Shown here: positions 10,901 through 23,384 of the stretch, piece after piece
Numbering within the stretch: the first letter of the stretch is position 1
How the letters are laid out: every line of letters starts with the position of its first letter
Source of the DNA: Notospermus geniculatus
Lineage: Eukaryota > Nemertea > Pilidiophora > Heteronemertea > Lineidae
Length of the DNA stretch: 64,000 nt
Direction: 5' to 3'
Assembly (NCBI GenBank): GCA_002633025.1
Contig: NMRB01001634.1
Location: 23,514 to 87,513, forward strand
Program-made: the position numbers and the translations under genes
Notes under the pieces: model-generated
The model's database searches: none
Seen by the model: only the letters and a program-made list of their open reading frames with translations
What the model was told of the DNA's origin: nothing

Positions 10901-13900
10901 CAGAGGACTTTCCAGCAGATATAGGCCTAGCGTTTTTTTTCTCAATCATAGGCCTATGGCACAGCCTGGCCCGTAGTACCTCCTGAAAAGGAAAGGCACT
11001 GGACTGCATCTACAAGAAATTCAAGATGGCTCTTCCTTCAAAAGACATTCAAATCTACGGTATATAATGTTACAGGATCTTCACAATTAGTATTCAACAA
11101 ATACAAACACAACTGGTCTAAAATAGTCATCAACGGGCATAGTTAGGATGGCATAGTTAGGACGTGATTCTACATGACGTGTTAGTAGTAGGAGTATACA
11201 TTGCTGGCAGCCATCTTGCTTTATAATAGGCGTAATTTACCGGCCACATGGCATCATTTCCACTGCTACTATTGGCTGCGAGTTGCACAAATCTAGTGCT
11301 AATTCATGCTTTGTAAAGGCGGTCCTCCACGTGCGAGTTTTTCAGGCCTGTTGGGTCTGAATGGTAAATTCATTATTGCGGATTTCTGTAGGACTTTTGC
11401 CACGACTTGGGTGCCAGGACCAGTGACACAAATGATCGACTGCCCATAGTTTTCAATAGCTGAGTTGCCCGAAGTGAATCAACTTGTGCAAGAAAACTCT
11501 CACGAGGAGTGGTGCCACCTGACAGTCCACCATACTCTGAAAAAGACCTGCATGTACATTCTAATGCTGTACTAAAATAAGCAGGGTGCTTAGGGATGCC
11601 CCTTGGCTCACTGAACCATCTTTTTTGAAGATGGGGATTTGACCTAGTGGTTAAGGCGTGCTGCCCCTGAGTGCTGGTGATTGATGCCTTATGCAAGGGT
11701 CCGTGGGTTCGAGTCCGGTAGGAAGCAATGTCTTTCACCTTAGAAACCTGTTATTATTTCATGCCCTAAAATAAGCAAGATGTTAATGATCTATGAGGCT
11801 ATGTATTCACCTCCTCCCCACGGTATCCTGTCAGACGGTAGTCATAGTGACCAGGTGTTCCAGTGAATCTGTCAAATGGAACAAATGTCAACATGGACAT
11901 TCTGGTTTCCTCCTGTTGTTCATTTATTCATCGAATATTGTCTATCGAGCCAACAAAGCAGGGTTCATTGGCGCACAGATGTTTCCAGTGTCCGTCTGCC
12001 CCTAGTTTTCCGGATACGACAACGCAAAAGTCTATTTAGTCAATTTTTTAAATTGGACAAAATCCGTGTGTGCCAATGATCGACGCTTAATGCTGCATTT
12101 TTTGCTCAGCACTAGTATTTTAGGAGAGGATTCAAGATGCAGAGTTAAAATTCATGAACACTTTCTCAAAAATAACTTTTGATAATCACTGATTCCACAC
12201 CACAAGTTCTTGAACAACACTGACTGCTGAACTCACCTGCCCTTGAAGAAAGCAACATAAAAGATGGTGGAGAAGTAGTTGACGAATTGGAACAAAAACA
12301 TTTTGAACGTCAGGCGATCCTCGAATTCTGTCTCAGTTCTTGGTTGTTCTGCAAAGAATGAAAACTAACGTATGAAATTTTATGGCGATGTTTGTAGAAT
12401 CTTTTCATGGTCTCATTCATCCTGATGTAATCAGTGGTTCTCAGCACTTGCTCTCTACGTCACTTCACACACAGCAGTGATGGCTGAAGTGGCCGGCATT
12501 GAGTCTGCAAGTGCAAAGACATTGGCCAAAAACTGCAAAGTACATGTACTGAGTATTACATTGATTGATACATGAATCAGTACCGGTACCTACCAAAGTT
12601 TGTGAGTCCAATAGCTATGGCCTGGTACAGCTGCAAGATAAAGGCCACAAATTAAGAGATGATTTTATTGTAAATCCATAAGTCTGTGTAAAAGGAGAAT
12701 GGCCACATTCAAATCAGGCTTAGACTGAGAAGCCAGATGTAATTGATTCGGGGGCGATCCAAGGTTTTGGATATTCAGGTGGCACGCTGAAAGCATTCAA
12801 AATCACAGTAAATAACACACTTTTGTGGCATAGGGGGCACGTGTGACTCCCCCTAACCCTGCCTTAGTGCCTGAAAAATCTTACCTTGTTGAGAACCATT
12901 ATTGTGATGAGGGAGAGGCAAGCACCAGTTATAGTCGTCAAAATCCTTGCATACGGTTTGAACACCTCATCGCTGTTGACGTATAACAGGGCCACTATGA
13001 AGACACGATATGTGATGACGGCAAAAACGGCACACAGGACCAAACAAATCTGAAAACAACAAAAATTTCACATATTCAAGGCCTGTACTCATTTGCAATT
13101 GAGGTTTGTAGGCCTACTCATTTGCAATTGAAGTACCGGTATTCAGCGTAGGCCTACACCTCAGCAAGTTTAGGATAAAGTGGAAAAACCTAACACACTT
13201 GAGATTCTGAGTTCTGTCCTGACTGAGTTTGCAATTGTAGCTGATAAGACAAGGTTGGTACCGGAATATTGTTTTCAAAGTGATCATACTCACCATGAAG
13301 AGTATCACGACAAATGATACGCCAATGCGAGTCCCACGAGTGTACAATGGAGAGTATGGTTCCAGCTCTTGTGTTACTGGGTTCACTCTCTTATGTCTGA
13401 CACCAGCCTCGTACTCGGGACGGATCGTTTCCTAAAACAGATGAAAATTGATAATTACCGATATGCTATGCATTTACATACGAGCCAAAAGTGAAAGAGA
13501 ACAGTTTTGGCAGGAAGAACACTGTGGATGTGTCTGCACAAACATTGTGAGTTTTCTCTTGTCCATACCCTATGCCTGTCACTTGTTGACAAGGGCACAA
13601 AGAAAGTTGAAAAAAATTCCTTGTACAATGGGTCTCGGATGAGAGGGTGGAGACCAAAGTGGCAGTGATGTTTGCCCATTGTGGCTAAAGACATACTACA
13701 GGGTGGGCCAGACAAAGTGTCCCTCGAACAATAGGGAAACAACAGAAATGCTATTGTTCGAGGGACACTTTCTCTGGCCCACCCTGTAGTACGAGATGTG
13801 CTCCTGATCCTACCACACACCTCAGTGTCTTCAAAGCTTTCCACATCCCAGTTGTACTGGATTTCTTTCTCCTTCCGTTTCCAGAACTCCAAGAAAAGGG

Positions 13901-16900
13901 TAGCTAGAAAAGAACATGTTGAATGAATGCTAGACAGCTGCCAACAGATTCAAGGACAAGAGGCAGGTCTCAATCTGAACCTGGCCAACAGAAATCAAAC
14001 TAGGAAGTACGATACCTTGACAGGCATTGACATGATCATACGATGTGTTCGGGAGTGGAGTTTTTGGTCTCCTAATCAACTGAATTTGACCAAACAACCT
14101 ACCCCACAGAGACATGAAGATGGCAAAGAAGACCGTGGCACCATTATCGAAGAGGTACGTTATGCGCGAGTAGAAACAGCTCTCCTTCAGCCTCCAATAG
14201 GAACACCTCAGGTCACAAATCGGACACATGGTGATGTTGCTGATGGTTGGGTCATCACAAATTTCATTGCTGCAGAAGAAAAGGTTATAGTTTTACCATT
14301 TCAGCACCAGTGCCAAACATATTTTGACATTATGACGTAGAGTGCCGCAACCCAGTAAACTGGGCCGACTCACTGCTGCAACAAACAGTGTAACACATTT
14401 TCCCATTTAACATGACGTCACTTGTAATGTAAACCTTCAGCAGTCTGCCTCATGGTGATTAACACAGAACTAAATCAGGTGTGGATCCAGGGGACGTACC
14501 CGGCGTGTACACCCCTTTCGGCCAACAAATCTGTAAAATCAACCGTGAAATTCTGAAATTTGGAGCAAATCATTGAAATTTACTGCAGATTTCAATGTTT
14601 CTAGCACAGTGCGCCCCCTCTTTTCCAAAATCGTGGATCCGCCCCTACAAATAGTGGAACATTTTCGTATCTGAACATTAAAGGGACCATACACGCGGCC
14701 TCCTCATCCGCCATTTTGATGTGCTCATTTCAACCATTGGTTGGTTGGCATGAGAATCTAACTCTGATATGTGTATTGCAAGTAAAATATCCTAAACGTC
14801 AACATTCGAGCCAAAGTCTGGAGGTTGTCAGTTGGTAGCGCCACCTGTGATGAAGTGACCGCACTGATATGAGCCAAATACCTAGCTGCCTATAGGGCCC
14901 CTTTAACAGTGCACTATACCATACCCTGGCACGTATTTCAAGACTGTAGCACATCCATAGATGAAGACAATGAGGCCTACAATAGACGCAGGGATCAGCA
15001 TGGTGGTGTAGAACCCAAGCCAGGCAAAGTAGATACCAATCTTCTCGCCGTAGTATCTCCTAGGAGAGATAAGAAAACCTTGAGTAAGAATGCACGTGGA
15101 GAGTGTGCATCATGAAAGATTTCAACAAGAATACCTGTTTCCCAGCAGCTAACCAACATACTGAATGGCTAACTGACTGTTTGACAGACTCAGTGACTGA
15201 CTGGCTGACTGACTGACTGATTTATGCATTTGGCACCATCAGCACTCCCGAAAGGTACAAAATTACAGGAGCACTAATCCTTTTCAACTGTGCTATAAAC
15301 CGGTGGAGCACACACACCTTATGAATGGGATTCCCACAATTTCACAAGCCCAAATCAAACTGAACATAGCCAGATGAAAAGGACGATAAAAACCTGTCAA
15401 GGGTACTAACCTGATGAGATTAAGAGGCTGGAATTTGTACCAGCATGCAGGCCTGGCCCATGTTTCATAGAGTAACTGCAAAATAATCAAAATAAATTCA
15501 ACACACCAATTTATGATAACCTCGGCCGTACATTCAGAGTGTAAACGCCTTGCCCAAGGACAAAGTGGTAACTTCCAATGCGGGTGAGATTCAAACCTGG
15601 TTTCTGCTATCAGTAAGCTGAGGTCCTTGCTAACTTGTTGATTCTAGTCCTAATCATTGGCCAATTTGGTCAATAAAAATCTATATGTACTGAGTGAATA
15701 GCGGGGTACATGTTAAGGTATGGTAGGTTGCGCAGTGTGGTTACTCACATGGCGCATATTATCAGCTCCGTGGGTGGCGAAGGAATGTTCACTACGGTAA
15801 CGGCCCTCGTGGAGAGGATAGGCTGCAGAGAACACGCCACTGCTCAATAACTTCCTCACACCTGTATAAAAGAAAAAAATCCTATCGAATGGCCTTGTTT
15901 TTCATTTATTAGTGCCGAGCCTGGTCAGCAGTTGGGTTACTGGTACGTACAACACAATATTTACTTCAACCAAGAATATATTACCCATATATTCTTGCTT
16001 CAACGTACCAACTTGTAGTTTGTCTTCTCCAAATCGAGTACGGTTCAATACTTCATGGGCGATTCTGCTTCTCTCGGCATTGGAGAAGAAAGTATCTGGG
16101 TTTTCAATACGAAACCTGGAAAAAGATTTAAATGGACATTTGCAGTAGTATCATTTAGGCCCCTGCGGAGACACTATAAACTCTTAATGATGCCACATGT
16201 AAAAGTCGTTAAAAGTTGGAGAAAAAATTCATGACTCACATGTCAGCTTGGTCACGCCTGAATGCACATGTGTAGTCATCATTTTCTGGTGGTGCGAGAC
16301 TCTTGTCAAATTCAAAACAGCTGCTTGTCTTCTGACAGCAACGATTTGAGGCATCATTGACGTCGTCTTCATCATCATCACCCTCAATCTAAAAGGAACA
16401 TCATCAACAAATGACTTAACAGAATCCTGAGGCAGCTGTTGTCGGTGAAAGGTAACCGTCTGCTCACAGACTCCGAGTTGGATTTTAAGCATTATTCTAT
16501 CAGTTCCTGCTGAAAAATGTCTGAAATGAGGTCCATCCTAAGGAATCAGTGGTTCTTCGCACAGTCCCTACATCAGTCTTCAGGAGAATTCTCCCATTTA
16601 CAACACTACGAAGGAACATCCCTTGGTTGATGATACTCGAAAGTAACAACAAATAGCTCAAGCCCTGATTCAGCTGGGGCCTAAAGACAGTCTACAGCTC
16701 CACCACATTGCACGCTCACGTCTTACCTTCATAGGCATCTTCATGTTCATCAGTTCAGCATACCGAGTCAGGATCTCCCAAGGGGCATGCACTTTGAGAA
16801 AATATGTCTTACCATCCTGGGAATCCTGCAAAGTCAAAGACATACATTAGGCCTAAATAATGTTAACAAAGTTTCTACTGAGTGTGGACTCAAGTTTCTC

Positions 16901-19684
16901 TCACTCTGTCTAATTACAGACTCTGAAGTTAATGTCACTCTGTCTAATTATAGATTCTAAAGCTTATGTCACTCCGTCTAATTACAGACTCTAAGCTTCT
17001 GTCACCCAGTCTAATTACAGAATCTGAAGCTTCTGTCACTCTGTCTAATTACAAACTCCAAAGCTTCTGTCACATTGCCTAATTACAGACTCTAAAGCTT
17101 TTGTCAGTCTGTCTAATTACACACTCTAAAGCTTCTGTCAGTCTGTCTAAAGCTTCTGTCAGTCTGTCTAATTACACACTCTAAAGCTTCTGTCAGTTGC
17201 CTAATTACAGACCCTGAAGCTACTGCCATAGTGTCTAATCACAGACCTGTGTGTCTGCACAAAAGAAGCAACAAAAAAAAGGAGAATAGTAATGTTGTTA
17301 ACCCCAAACGTACCTTCTTGTCCTCCCTTTCCACTTCTATCCCATCATCCACTAGATTATTTATGAATGTCCCGCGACACTCCCTCTTCTCTTCTTTTTT
17401 TTTACTCAGCTTCTTCAGTCTCTTCTCATCGAAGTTGACTCCAAAGTCATCTTCTTCATAAGCCAGGATGTAGTCGATGCGTCTGACACCATCGTTGAAG
17501 AACATCATCGTCCTGGGGTCAAATCTCGACTTTTGGTCCTAGTATTATAAAGATTGTTAAAAAATTCAATCAGGGAAAAAAGTTGCACAACGTGGTCCTC
17601 TTTTAACCTTACCCGGGTACCCATACCTCCTTTAAGTGAAATTAACACCGTCACTGTACTTACACTGACGTTAGAATGGTCCTGAAGGGGTTTGGTTGGA
17701 TTAGTATCATCACTGACATCAACCTTGACATCAGCATCTGAAATACACAACACGATAGAGAGTCAGAGTGAAACTGAAAGGCTTTATTATTTCATTCCGG
17801 GATTACAGGCCGTGGCAAAAAAGTCACTTTCATGTAGGTACCATTTATTACGTCAACTGTATGGCAAAAAGTGTTTAAGGCCAGACAATCCCTGGTACCG
17901 GTACGGTACTGAACACAAAATTTTGTGCCTTTAGGCTGGTGTAGCATAGAAGTGCATCACCGAGGCAGAAAACTCACCAAAAAATATGTGCACACGCGAG
18001 CTATCTGCTGAGCAAACGGTCTTGAATGACTTTTTGCTCAGCAGATAGCTCCAGTGTGCAGTCAAAGATTTTAGCACATTCTCTAAGAACTGGTACCAAT
18101 ATGTGTAATAAAAGCAGGAGGGTCTTTGTATTCAATGAGTTCCCCTGAATTAATTATTTCCAGAGAATCAAATGAAAAAGTTGACAATAAATTTAGGCAA
18201 CAGTAGGCCTACCATGAAACCAGCTGAACATACTCTGTGTCCTGTTCAAAACTTTGGAAATCCAACTGGCTCCAAAAAAATTCCTGAAAACTTGAGGGAT
18301 TCTTGGCATCAGTGATGAGGAATGTTATCTGCTGTTATATTAAGATATACAAAGGTAATCATACATGTTACCTAAAATAGATACTAGATATATTTTTGAT
18401 GTTACCCAGGCAGTGTTTAAGATTAGAAACATTTTCTTGGTTACAAAATGAAGCAGCTTTTTTAGACCTGCTATTATTAAGACAGCAGAGAATGTTCTAC
18501 CGATAGATACTCACTGGTGTCGGGTGCTCTTTGGTCAAAAACAGGATTTATACGACCATTGTATTCTAAATAAACAAGGAATGTAGTCTGCTAGTTGATT
18601 TCCATCCATGACCTTCACAGGTTGTCAATGAAGTCATCCCTACTGAGGGTCTGATGAGGGTCACCCGAAGAAAGTTTTTAAGATCTAGGCCTAAATGCCT
18701 GAGCTGCAATTTCTTGCCAATCTGACAAAAAATCATTTTTTCGATACCCGGACCATCAACCTGAGAATTTCAAGTCATTTACAGCTGTACCCCTCCCTTA
18801 ATGAAAACAAGTGCATGGAGGGAGCGGTTGTGAAGACCCTGGGTGCGAGGATGCCCAGACCCCTGGACCCTCTGAGATCTGCACTGGGGCACTGATCTAC
18901 ACTCTGATCTACACTCAGTACCGGTACCTCAGTTCGTAGGCCTACAGCCACTTAACAAGGAGTCTGTCTGATACTGTCATGACCCCAATGCTAAAAGCAA
19001 ATGAATGAGCTGCTCGCCCTTCTCAAACCCTCATAGTCAAATACAAGTCGTTTCCAGTAAGAGCCACACCATGATCAAAAGAAGTGTTGGTCTACCTACC
19101 TTCTGCAGGAACATTTTCATTTGGGATTGTTGAATCCAGAGATGGGTAAAGGTCATTTTGTGGAGGCCGATACGGTTCAGAATGTAGAGCATCAAAACCT
19201 GACAAAAGGGAAGAAAATTTTACAGAAAATGGTAGGAAAACGACCTAGCATACCTAACATAAAGATTCAGTGATCTTGGTAAATGTCTGTTTTCAACGTT
19301 TGCTGCTTCAACTCCTTGATAGAATCCTTGTAGGCCTAGCAACGTGCTCACTCTGCCTGTTGACAAAGTGGGGCTGTCACTGATTTAGGCAACCAAGGTA
19401 CAGTAACATCTTGGCAGACAAGAAGGCTCAAGAGGGAGTGGCAAAAATTATGACAGGCTAGGCCTACCTTAACATCATACATAAAGTGCCATATTGTGGA
19501 GAAATCTCTCTGCTTAGGCCTATAAGCATGTTACGATCCATAATGTCATCCATATTGAAAATATTGCCAGTTTTCTAGGGTTCAATAGACTAGAGATGTT
19601 TCACCTACCAATTGGTGCAGGCCATGTCTGACCGGCCTGCGGCACAGGCTGCCTCATTTCCAAGTTGAGTTGCGGGTAAGCCAT
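7913..19684 (-). CDS. Anoctamin (TMEM16) calcium-activated channel/scramblase, complete
   Basis: 25 exons join in one frame to 968 codons. Exons, 5' to 3': 19609-19684, 19100-19198, 18515-18565, 17664-17737, 17314-17538, 16727-16825, 16240-16388, 16009-16115, 15749-15861, 15411-15475, 14925-15059, 14103-14269, 13821-13903, 13294-13431, 12885-13049, 12594-12630, 12237-12348, 11811-11868, 10598-10695, 10154-10293, 9515-9667, 9297-9349, 8808-8998, 8608-8713, 7913-8125. A TGA lies in frame two codons before the ATG, which fixes the start. Residues 100-330 form the cytosolic dimerisation domain ([19 protein letters not shown]). TM1 starts near 360 ([14 protein letters not shown]). Polar and acidic residues N676, E680, E726, E729, E758 and D762 match the six calcium ligands of ANO1 in order and spacing. 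The C-terminal half looks most like ANO7 and ANO3/4. Channel versus scramblase cannot be told from sequence. Confidence 0.95.
8215..8398. mobile_element. Imperfect foldback element in the last anoctamin intron
   Basis: Left arm (8215-8262) and right arm (about 8345-8398) are inverted, imperfect copies sharing GACGTCA, GGC(G)GCCATGCTGG and the GCGCAGAGG block. It sits between the last two coding exons and lacks coding capacity. Confidence 0.5.
9005..9160. repeat. Short degenerate repeats of CCAGTATCAGCTTTGATA type
   Basis: At least four imperfect copies of a (C)CAGTATCAG...TTTGATA motif occur in an anoctamin intron. Copies are irregularly spaced. Confidence 0.5.
10000..10110 (+). mobile_element. 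SINE-like element with tRNA-like and 5S rRNA-like segments
   Basis: A tRNA A-box-like stretch (GGCCTAGTAGTTAGCACG) near 10006 is followed by AAGTTAAGCAACGGAGAGCA and ACTACATGGATGGGTGATC. The second part resembles the internal promoter region of 5S rRNA (family sequence AAGCTAAGCAGCG ... TACTTGGATGGG). It is too short and diverged to be a working 5S gene, so a 5S-derived SINE is the likely reading. Confidence 0.6.
10440..10520 (+). mobile_element. tRNA-like SINE fragment
   Basis: AGTGGTCAGTGCACTTGACT is A-box-like and GGGTTCAAGACC, about 35 bp on, is B-box-like. The arms do not fold into a full tRNA with a paired acceptor stem. It lies in an anoctamin intron, not far from the 5S-like element. 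Confidence 0.45.
10778..10796. other. Assembly gap (19 N) next to a poly-G run
   Basis: A run of G precedes the N run. It falls in an anoctamin intron and does not interrupt the gene model. Confidence 0.98.
11635..11745 (+). mobile_element. tRNA-derived SINE head
   Basis: GACCTAGTGGTTAAGGCG (A box) and GTGGGTTCGAGTCC (near-perfect B box) are about 60 bp apart. The long insert between them and the unpaired ends argue against a functional tRNA and for a tRNA-derived SINE. It is on the strand opposite to the host anoctamin gene. Confidence 0.55.
11952..12080. mobile_element. Degenerate copy of the AAGCAAGGTTCATTGGC foldback family
   Basis: Starts with AAAGCAGGGTTCATTGGCGC and ends with CCGTGTGTGCCAATGA. 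The inside shares CTAGTTTTCCGGA-like sequence with the intact copy at 49815-49962. The right terminal repeat is truncated. Confidence 0.6.
13694..13791. mobile_element. Near-perfect foldback element with CAGGGTGGGCCAGA ends
   Basis: Two arms of about 41 bp (TACTACAGGGTGGGCCAGA ... GTGTCCCTCGAACAATAG and its complement) flank a spacer of about 16 bp. The arms differ by an indel of one or two bases. A related terminal motif (CTACAGGGTGTCCCAAAA) occurs at 5533. It lies in an anoctamin intron. Confidence 0.75.
14479..14648 (-). mobile_element. GGGGCGGATCCA-type MITE, copy 1
   Basis: Read on the minus strand it begins GGGGCGGATCCACGA, continues with GAGGGGGCGCAC, and ends CCCTGGATCCACACC. Start, order of internal blocks and end match the plus-strand copy at 26403-26570. 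Confidence 0.65.
15535..15650 (-). mobile_element. tRNA-like SINE fragment
   Basis: On the minus strand a B-box-like GGTTTGAATCTCACCC is followed by CCTTGGGCAAGGCGTTTACA, a tail type common in invertebrate tRNA SINEs as I recall. It lies in an anoctamin intron, in the same orientation as the gene. Confidence 0.5.
16885..17250. repeat. Minisatellite, about 34 bp x 10
   Basis: About ten copies of a 34-bp unit of the type CTCTGTCTAATTACAGACTC plus TGAAGCTTCTGTCA. Copies differ at a few positions and one lacks the middle third. The array lies in the intron between anoctamin exons 5 and 6. Confidence 0.9.
17989..18060. other. Perfect 18-bp stem-loop (MITE relic or hairpin RNA candidate)
   Basis: AGCTATCTGCTGAGCAAA (17999-18016) and its exact complement (18033-18050) are separated by 16 bp. 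A second paired block (TGCACAC/GTGTGCA) flanks them. It sits in intron 3 of the anoctamin gene. A hairpin of this size could be a mini foldback transposon or a small-RNA precursor; sequence alone does not decide. Confidence 0.6.
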
Positions 19685-19934
19685 GGCTCACATAGCACAC
19701 TCCCTGTCTGTCTCTCTTCAGCAAAGATCAACACATCACACGTAGGCCTATACATCCTAAATCAAGCATGACCATATAGAATGCATATGCACCTAGATTT
19801 CCCATCATGATCTGAATACAGGCCTACCTGATCCCCATTCTTGTTATGTCCGTAGTGGGTGTGACCTACTTCCTTTTCACAGACTGTTTCCACTATGAAA
19901 AGGTTCACTTCTAATGCAAGAGAATCCATGCCAT

Positions 19935-20185
19935 ATCAAATAATGATAATAATAATAATAACATAAAGCTTTCACATAGTCCTTTAATACAGCCTTAAAT
20001 CTCTTTACATTATCACCACAGTCTCCAGATACCTTTCTGGGAACTCAAGGAGCGGCTCATTCAGTGCACCACTTGGTCCTTTCAGACCATTTCAGAACAC
20101 AAAACACTGGGCTGCCAGGAATTCAACCTGTGACCTCTCGGCATGGAGTCCGACGCTCTGAACCACTACACCAACGCATTCTGCA
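19935..20185 (-). mobile_element. tRNA-derived SINE, near complete
   Basis: On the minus strand the head has TGGTGTAGTGGTTCAGAGCG (A box) and AGGTTGAATTCCTGG (B-box-like) about 35 bp later. A body of about 130 bp follows, and it ends in a (TTA)n tail near 19945. Head, body and tail in order make this a tRNA SINE. The body is related to the element at 25060-25375. Confidence 0.7.
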
Positions 20186-21183
20186 ATCAAAGATAGTGAT
20201 AGGAAATAAATGGAATTCACAAAATGACATAAGACCTGAAGAATTGGTGATATAAAAAAGTGTTACACCTAATGCTTTTACTTGAATCACAAAGTCTCCG
20301 CTTGTGACCATACATTTTGGTTGCCGAAGCCACTGTGGCTTCGGGAACCAAAATGGTGACCATGGTGACCATAGGACTGGTGGCTCTGCATCCCTGTGGC
20401 TAAAACGGTGCTAGTCAAGTGAAAGGACAGAGAACCAGTCAATACATTTAGCTATAGGCCTATAATTGGGGGTTTGGGAACTGGGCTAGAGATATCAATG
20501 TGGTCCACTCAAGTAAGAAGGGCCAATGCTGGGATCCCTTCTAAAATAAGGAAAGAGGTAAAGTATATTTTCCATTTTCTCAGACATACCTGGTTCTGAC
20601 ACTCAAGCTCCCGATTCAATAATTCGAAGAGATGTCTCAATAAAGAAGAGGGACGACGGGTTAAGATTTACATCACAGCAGATTGGTATGTTTATTATCT
20701 GAATGTAATTACATGAACAGTTTAACATAAGGATGTTCTATAGCAAGATTCCTTACAGTTACTCAGTTTGTACAAGGTATGAAGTATACTACAAGTCAAT
20801 GTATGTGATATTACAGAAGTCTATTCCACACACCACGTCACGGTTTCCGATGTTTTGAATCCCATATAGATGTTGAAATGGATACAGCAGGTCAAAATCG
20901 CCCCAGGATGAGCAAATCTGAAGTGTAATCTAATTAAAGTAGGCCTACGTGAAGTCCTATTGGTTCTGATAGTGCACACTGAACTAAGGACCTCATTCAA
21001 CTTGAAGACTATCAGAGTACAATCACCAGTTAATGTAAAACTGAACACAAGCAGAACGAATCTAAATTTGTGGACAGAGAAGAGACCGCAGTCAAATGGT
21101 GAATCTGATCTAAATTCAAATCAAACACATGCCACTCTATTGTTATCATAACCTGGAGAAACCCAGCTTCTATGATAAGCTTT

Positions 21184-21410
21184 CCTGCCTTTCAAAGATC
21201 GCGATGAGCTCTAATGCCTTTCAAAGATTGCAATGAGCTCTACAGCCTTTCCAAGATCGCAATGAGCTCTCCCACCTTTCAAAGATCGCAATGAGCTCTA
21301 TACTGCCTTTCAAAGATTGCAATGCGCTCCACTGCCTTTCAAAGAAGGCTGATGCGCTCTACTGCCTTTCAAAGATGGCCAATGAGCTCTACTGTCTTTC
21401 AAAGATGTCA
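21184..21410. repeat. Minisatellite, about 33 bp x 7
   Basis: About seven copies of CTGCCTTTCAAAGATCGCAA followed by TGAGCTCTA, with small changes between copies. No gene is near. Confidence 0.9.
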
Positions 21411-22229
21411 CACGTTTTGTCAACCAAGGTTCTAAGTAAGATATCTATCAAAAGTGCATTTACTCCTGTTTTATAAAACTAAGGGTATGGCTACCTAATT
21501 CTTCTTTGGAAGCTCAAGAAAAATGCAGAAAATAGACTGTACAGAATCATGATTCCCACCCCGACCCCGAGAAGGCCTGTGCATTGCATACCGTGAAACT
21601 GACTGAAAATCTGATTCCCAGCCAACTTTAAGCAAAGTTTGAGATTCAGTGTATAGACAGACATATAGAAAACTAAGCAGCAGAATTCTTTTCATGATAA
21701 TGGAAATAAACGATTTAGAAAATACACGCACGTCTTTACAACAGTAATCTTGTAATAGACAATTTTTTGCTAGGATCTTTTTACAGATCAGTGCAGTTTG
21801 GCAAAGTGCAGAATATATTATTTTTTTCTGTGAAAAATAAACTTTTTCGCAGGACAAGGTGAAGTAAGACTGTTACACAGGTGCAAATTATATCGTGCTA
21901 ACAGATACTAGCATCAGCCAGCCAGTCATTCAACAGTTCAAAGAAGACATTGTTGGGTTAGACCTTTGCATGTTTGAGCCATCGGGCAACAGACCCTCAG
22001 TTTTCAAAAGAGGCAATCCTATGAGCTTGTGAAGGTCTTTTTATGGAATTAACTTCAGTAGTTTGAATTTGTGAGGTATTTTAATATGGAAATACCATAT
22101 TTAGAAAGAGGTCTCATGTACCGTATTACTAGCCAGGCAGAATGACTTTCACGGCCTTTTCTGGCATTGGTTTCGCAATACAAACCTGATATACATGTGA
22201 CAGAGAACCTGGTGGCCAAGCTAGGAATT

Positions 22230-22390
22230 AAATCAGACCGAAACTTGGTGTCACATGTCATGTGACCTAGGGGTAGTTTCAGGTCAATAGCCCCAGCGGT
22301 TACGAAACGTGCCCTGCGAATGAACAACGACAACAACGGACGATGGACGCTGCATCATGAATAAAGCTCACCTCAGCTGCGCTAAAAACT
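22230..22390 (+). repeat. Fragment of the dispersed repeat seen at 30510-31100
   Basis: Shares CCGAAACTTGGTGTC, GACCTAGGGGTA, AGCGGTTACGAAACGTGCCC and the tail GACGCTGCATCAT...AGCTCACC with the copy at 30530-31090. It looks like the 3' end of an interspersed element. Confidence 0.7.
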
Positions 22391-23384
22391 GGCACCCTCT
22401 TTTGTGGCAAAATGGGGAACCAAGGACCTAGTGACACAGGTTTATTTCACTCAAAGTCAATGCCCATCTTTGATGACCCAAGCCAGCAGATCATATAGAA
22501 TCCTGTGCAGGATGACCCAGGCAAGCTGTGTGCTGGTAAAACCCAAGGTTTTCATCTACAGTAGTGACTGGAAAGCAGCCTCACTCACTCATTCCGCTCC
22601 ACACAATGGGCAAATTGATGAAGGTATTGAAGAGTGCTTGTCGAGTCTACTGAAAAGGTGACTCCACAAGGAATGCCTGTAGATCTGCCGGCTGGATAAC
22701 TTACTGTCATCATGGCTGGCTGAAACTAATATATTCCCAGCTACAAATACCTAAAGTCGTGTGCAGACAAACTTGGTTTCAACCAATTGCAGTAAGGATT
22801 TTTTGCGAAGGAACAGCAACATGGTTCAAAAAAGAAAGGGGGCCATCCCTTTTCCTCATCCGACTTAACTTAATTTTGTGGTTCTTGGGGTTGGAAGGCT
22901 GCCATCCTGTTGTTAGTGCTTTCTCCCTTCATCACTGGGTGATAGAATTTAAGGGGAAGCTATTATCCGCTGTATAGCAATATTGGGCAAAGTAATCTAA
23001 AGGCAAGGACCCTCAATCAAACAGCCCTTCAGGACAGATCCCATCTGTATCTAATTCAGTTGCCACACTGACCAACATTTCATAGATTCTGCAATTGGCC
23101 AGGACCACGCTAGTCTGAATACCTAGTTCGATATAACGTATTATGTCCAATAATACACATATTAATTAGCACTTCTCGATATTGGCAGCAAACTTTACAT
23201 TGGCATATTCATTATCAGAAATATGTTTCTTTTACAACATATCAGCTTCAACTCTACTACAGCTGTACTATTAAACTGTATTCATTTCTACGTCTGCCGA
23301 GTGATTTCATTCGCTTGGTTGATCGAAAAACTGGATTTTGGTTTCTCTTCCATCCATACAACCATTATGAGAGGCTGACCTGAC

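Noticed and set aside
11635-11745. Possible functional tRNA with a long variable arm
   Set aside because: A and B boxes are good, but the acceptor ends do not pair and the spacing is too long; read as a SINE head.
16885-17250. Regularly spaced repeats resembling a CRISPR array
   Set aside because: The whole 34-bp unit is repeated with no unique spacers and the host is an animal; it is a minisatellite.
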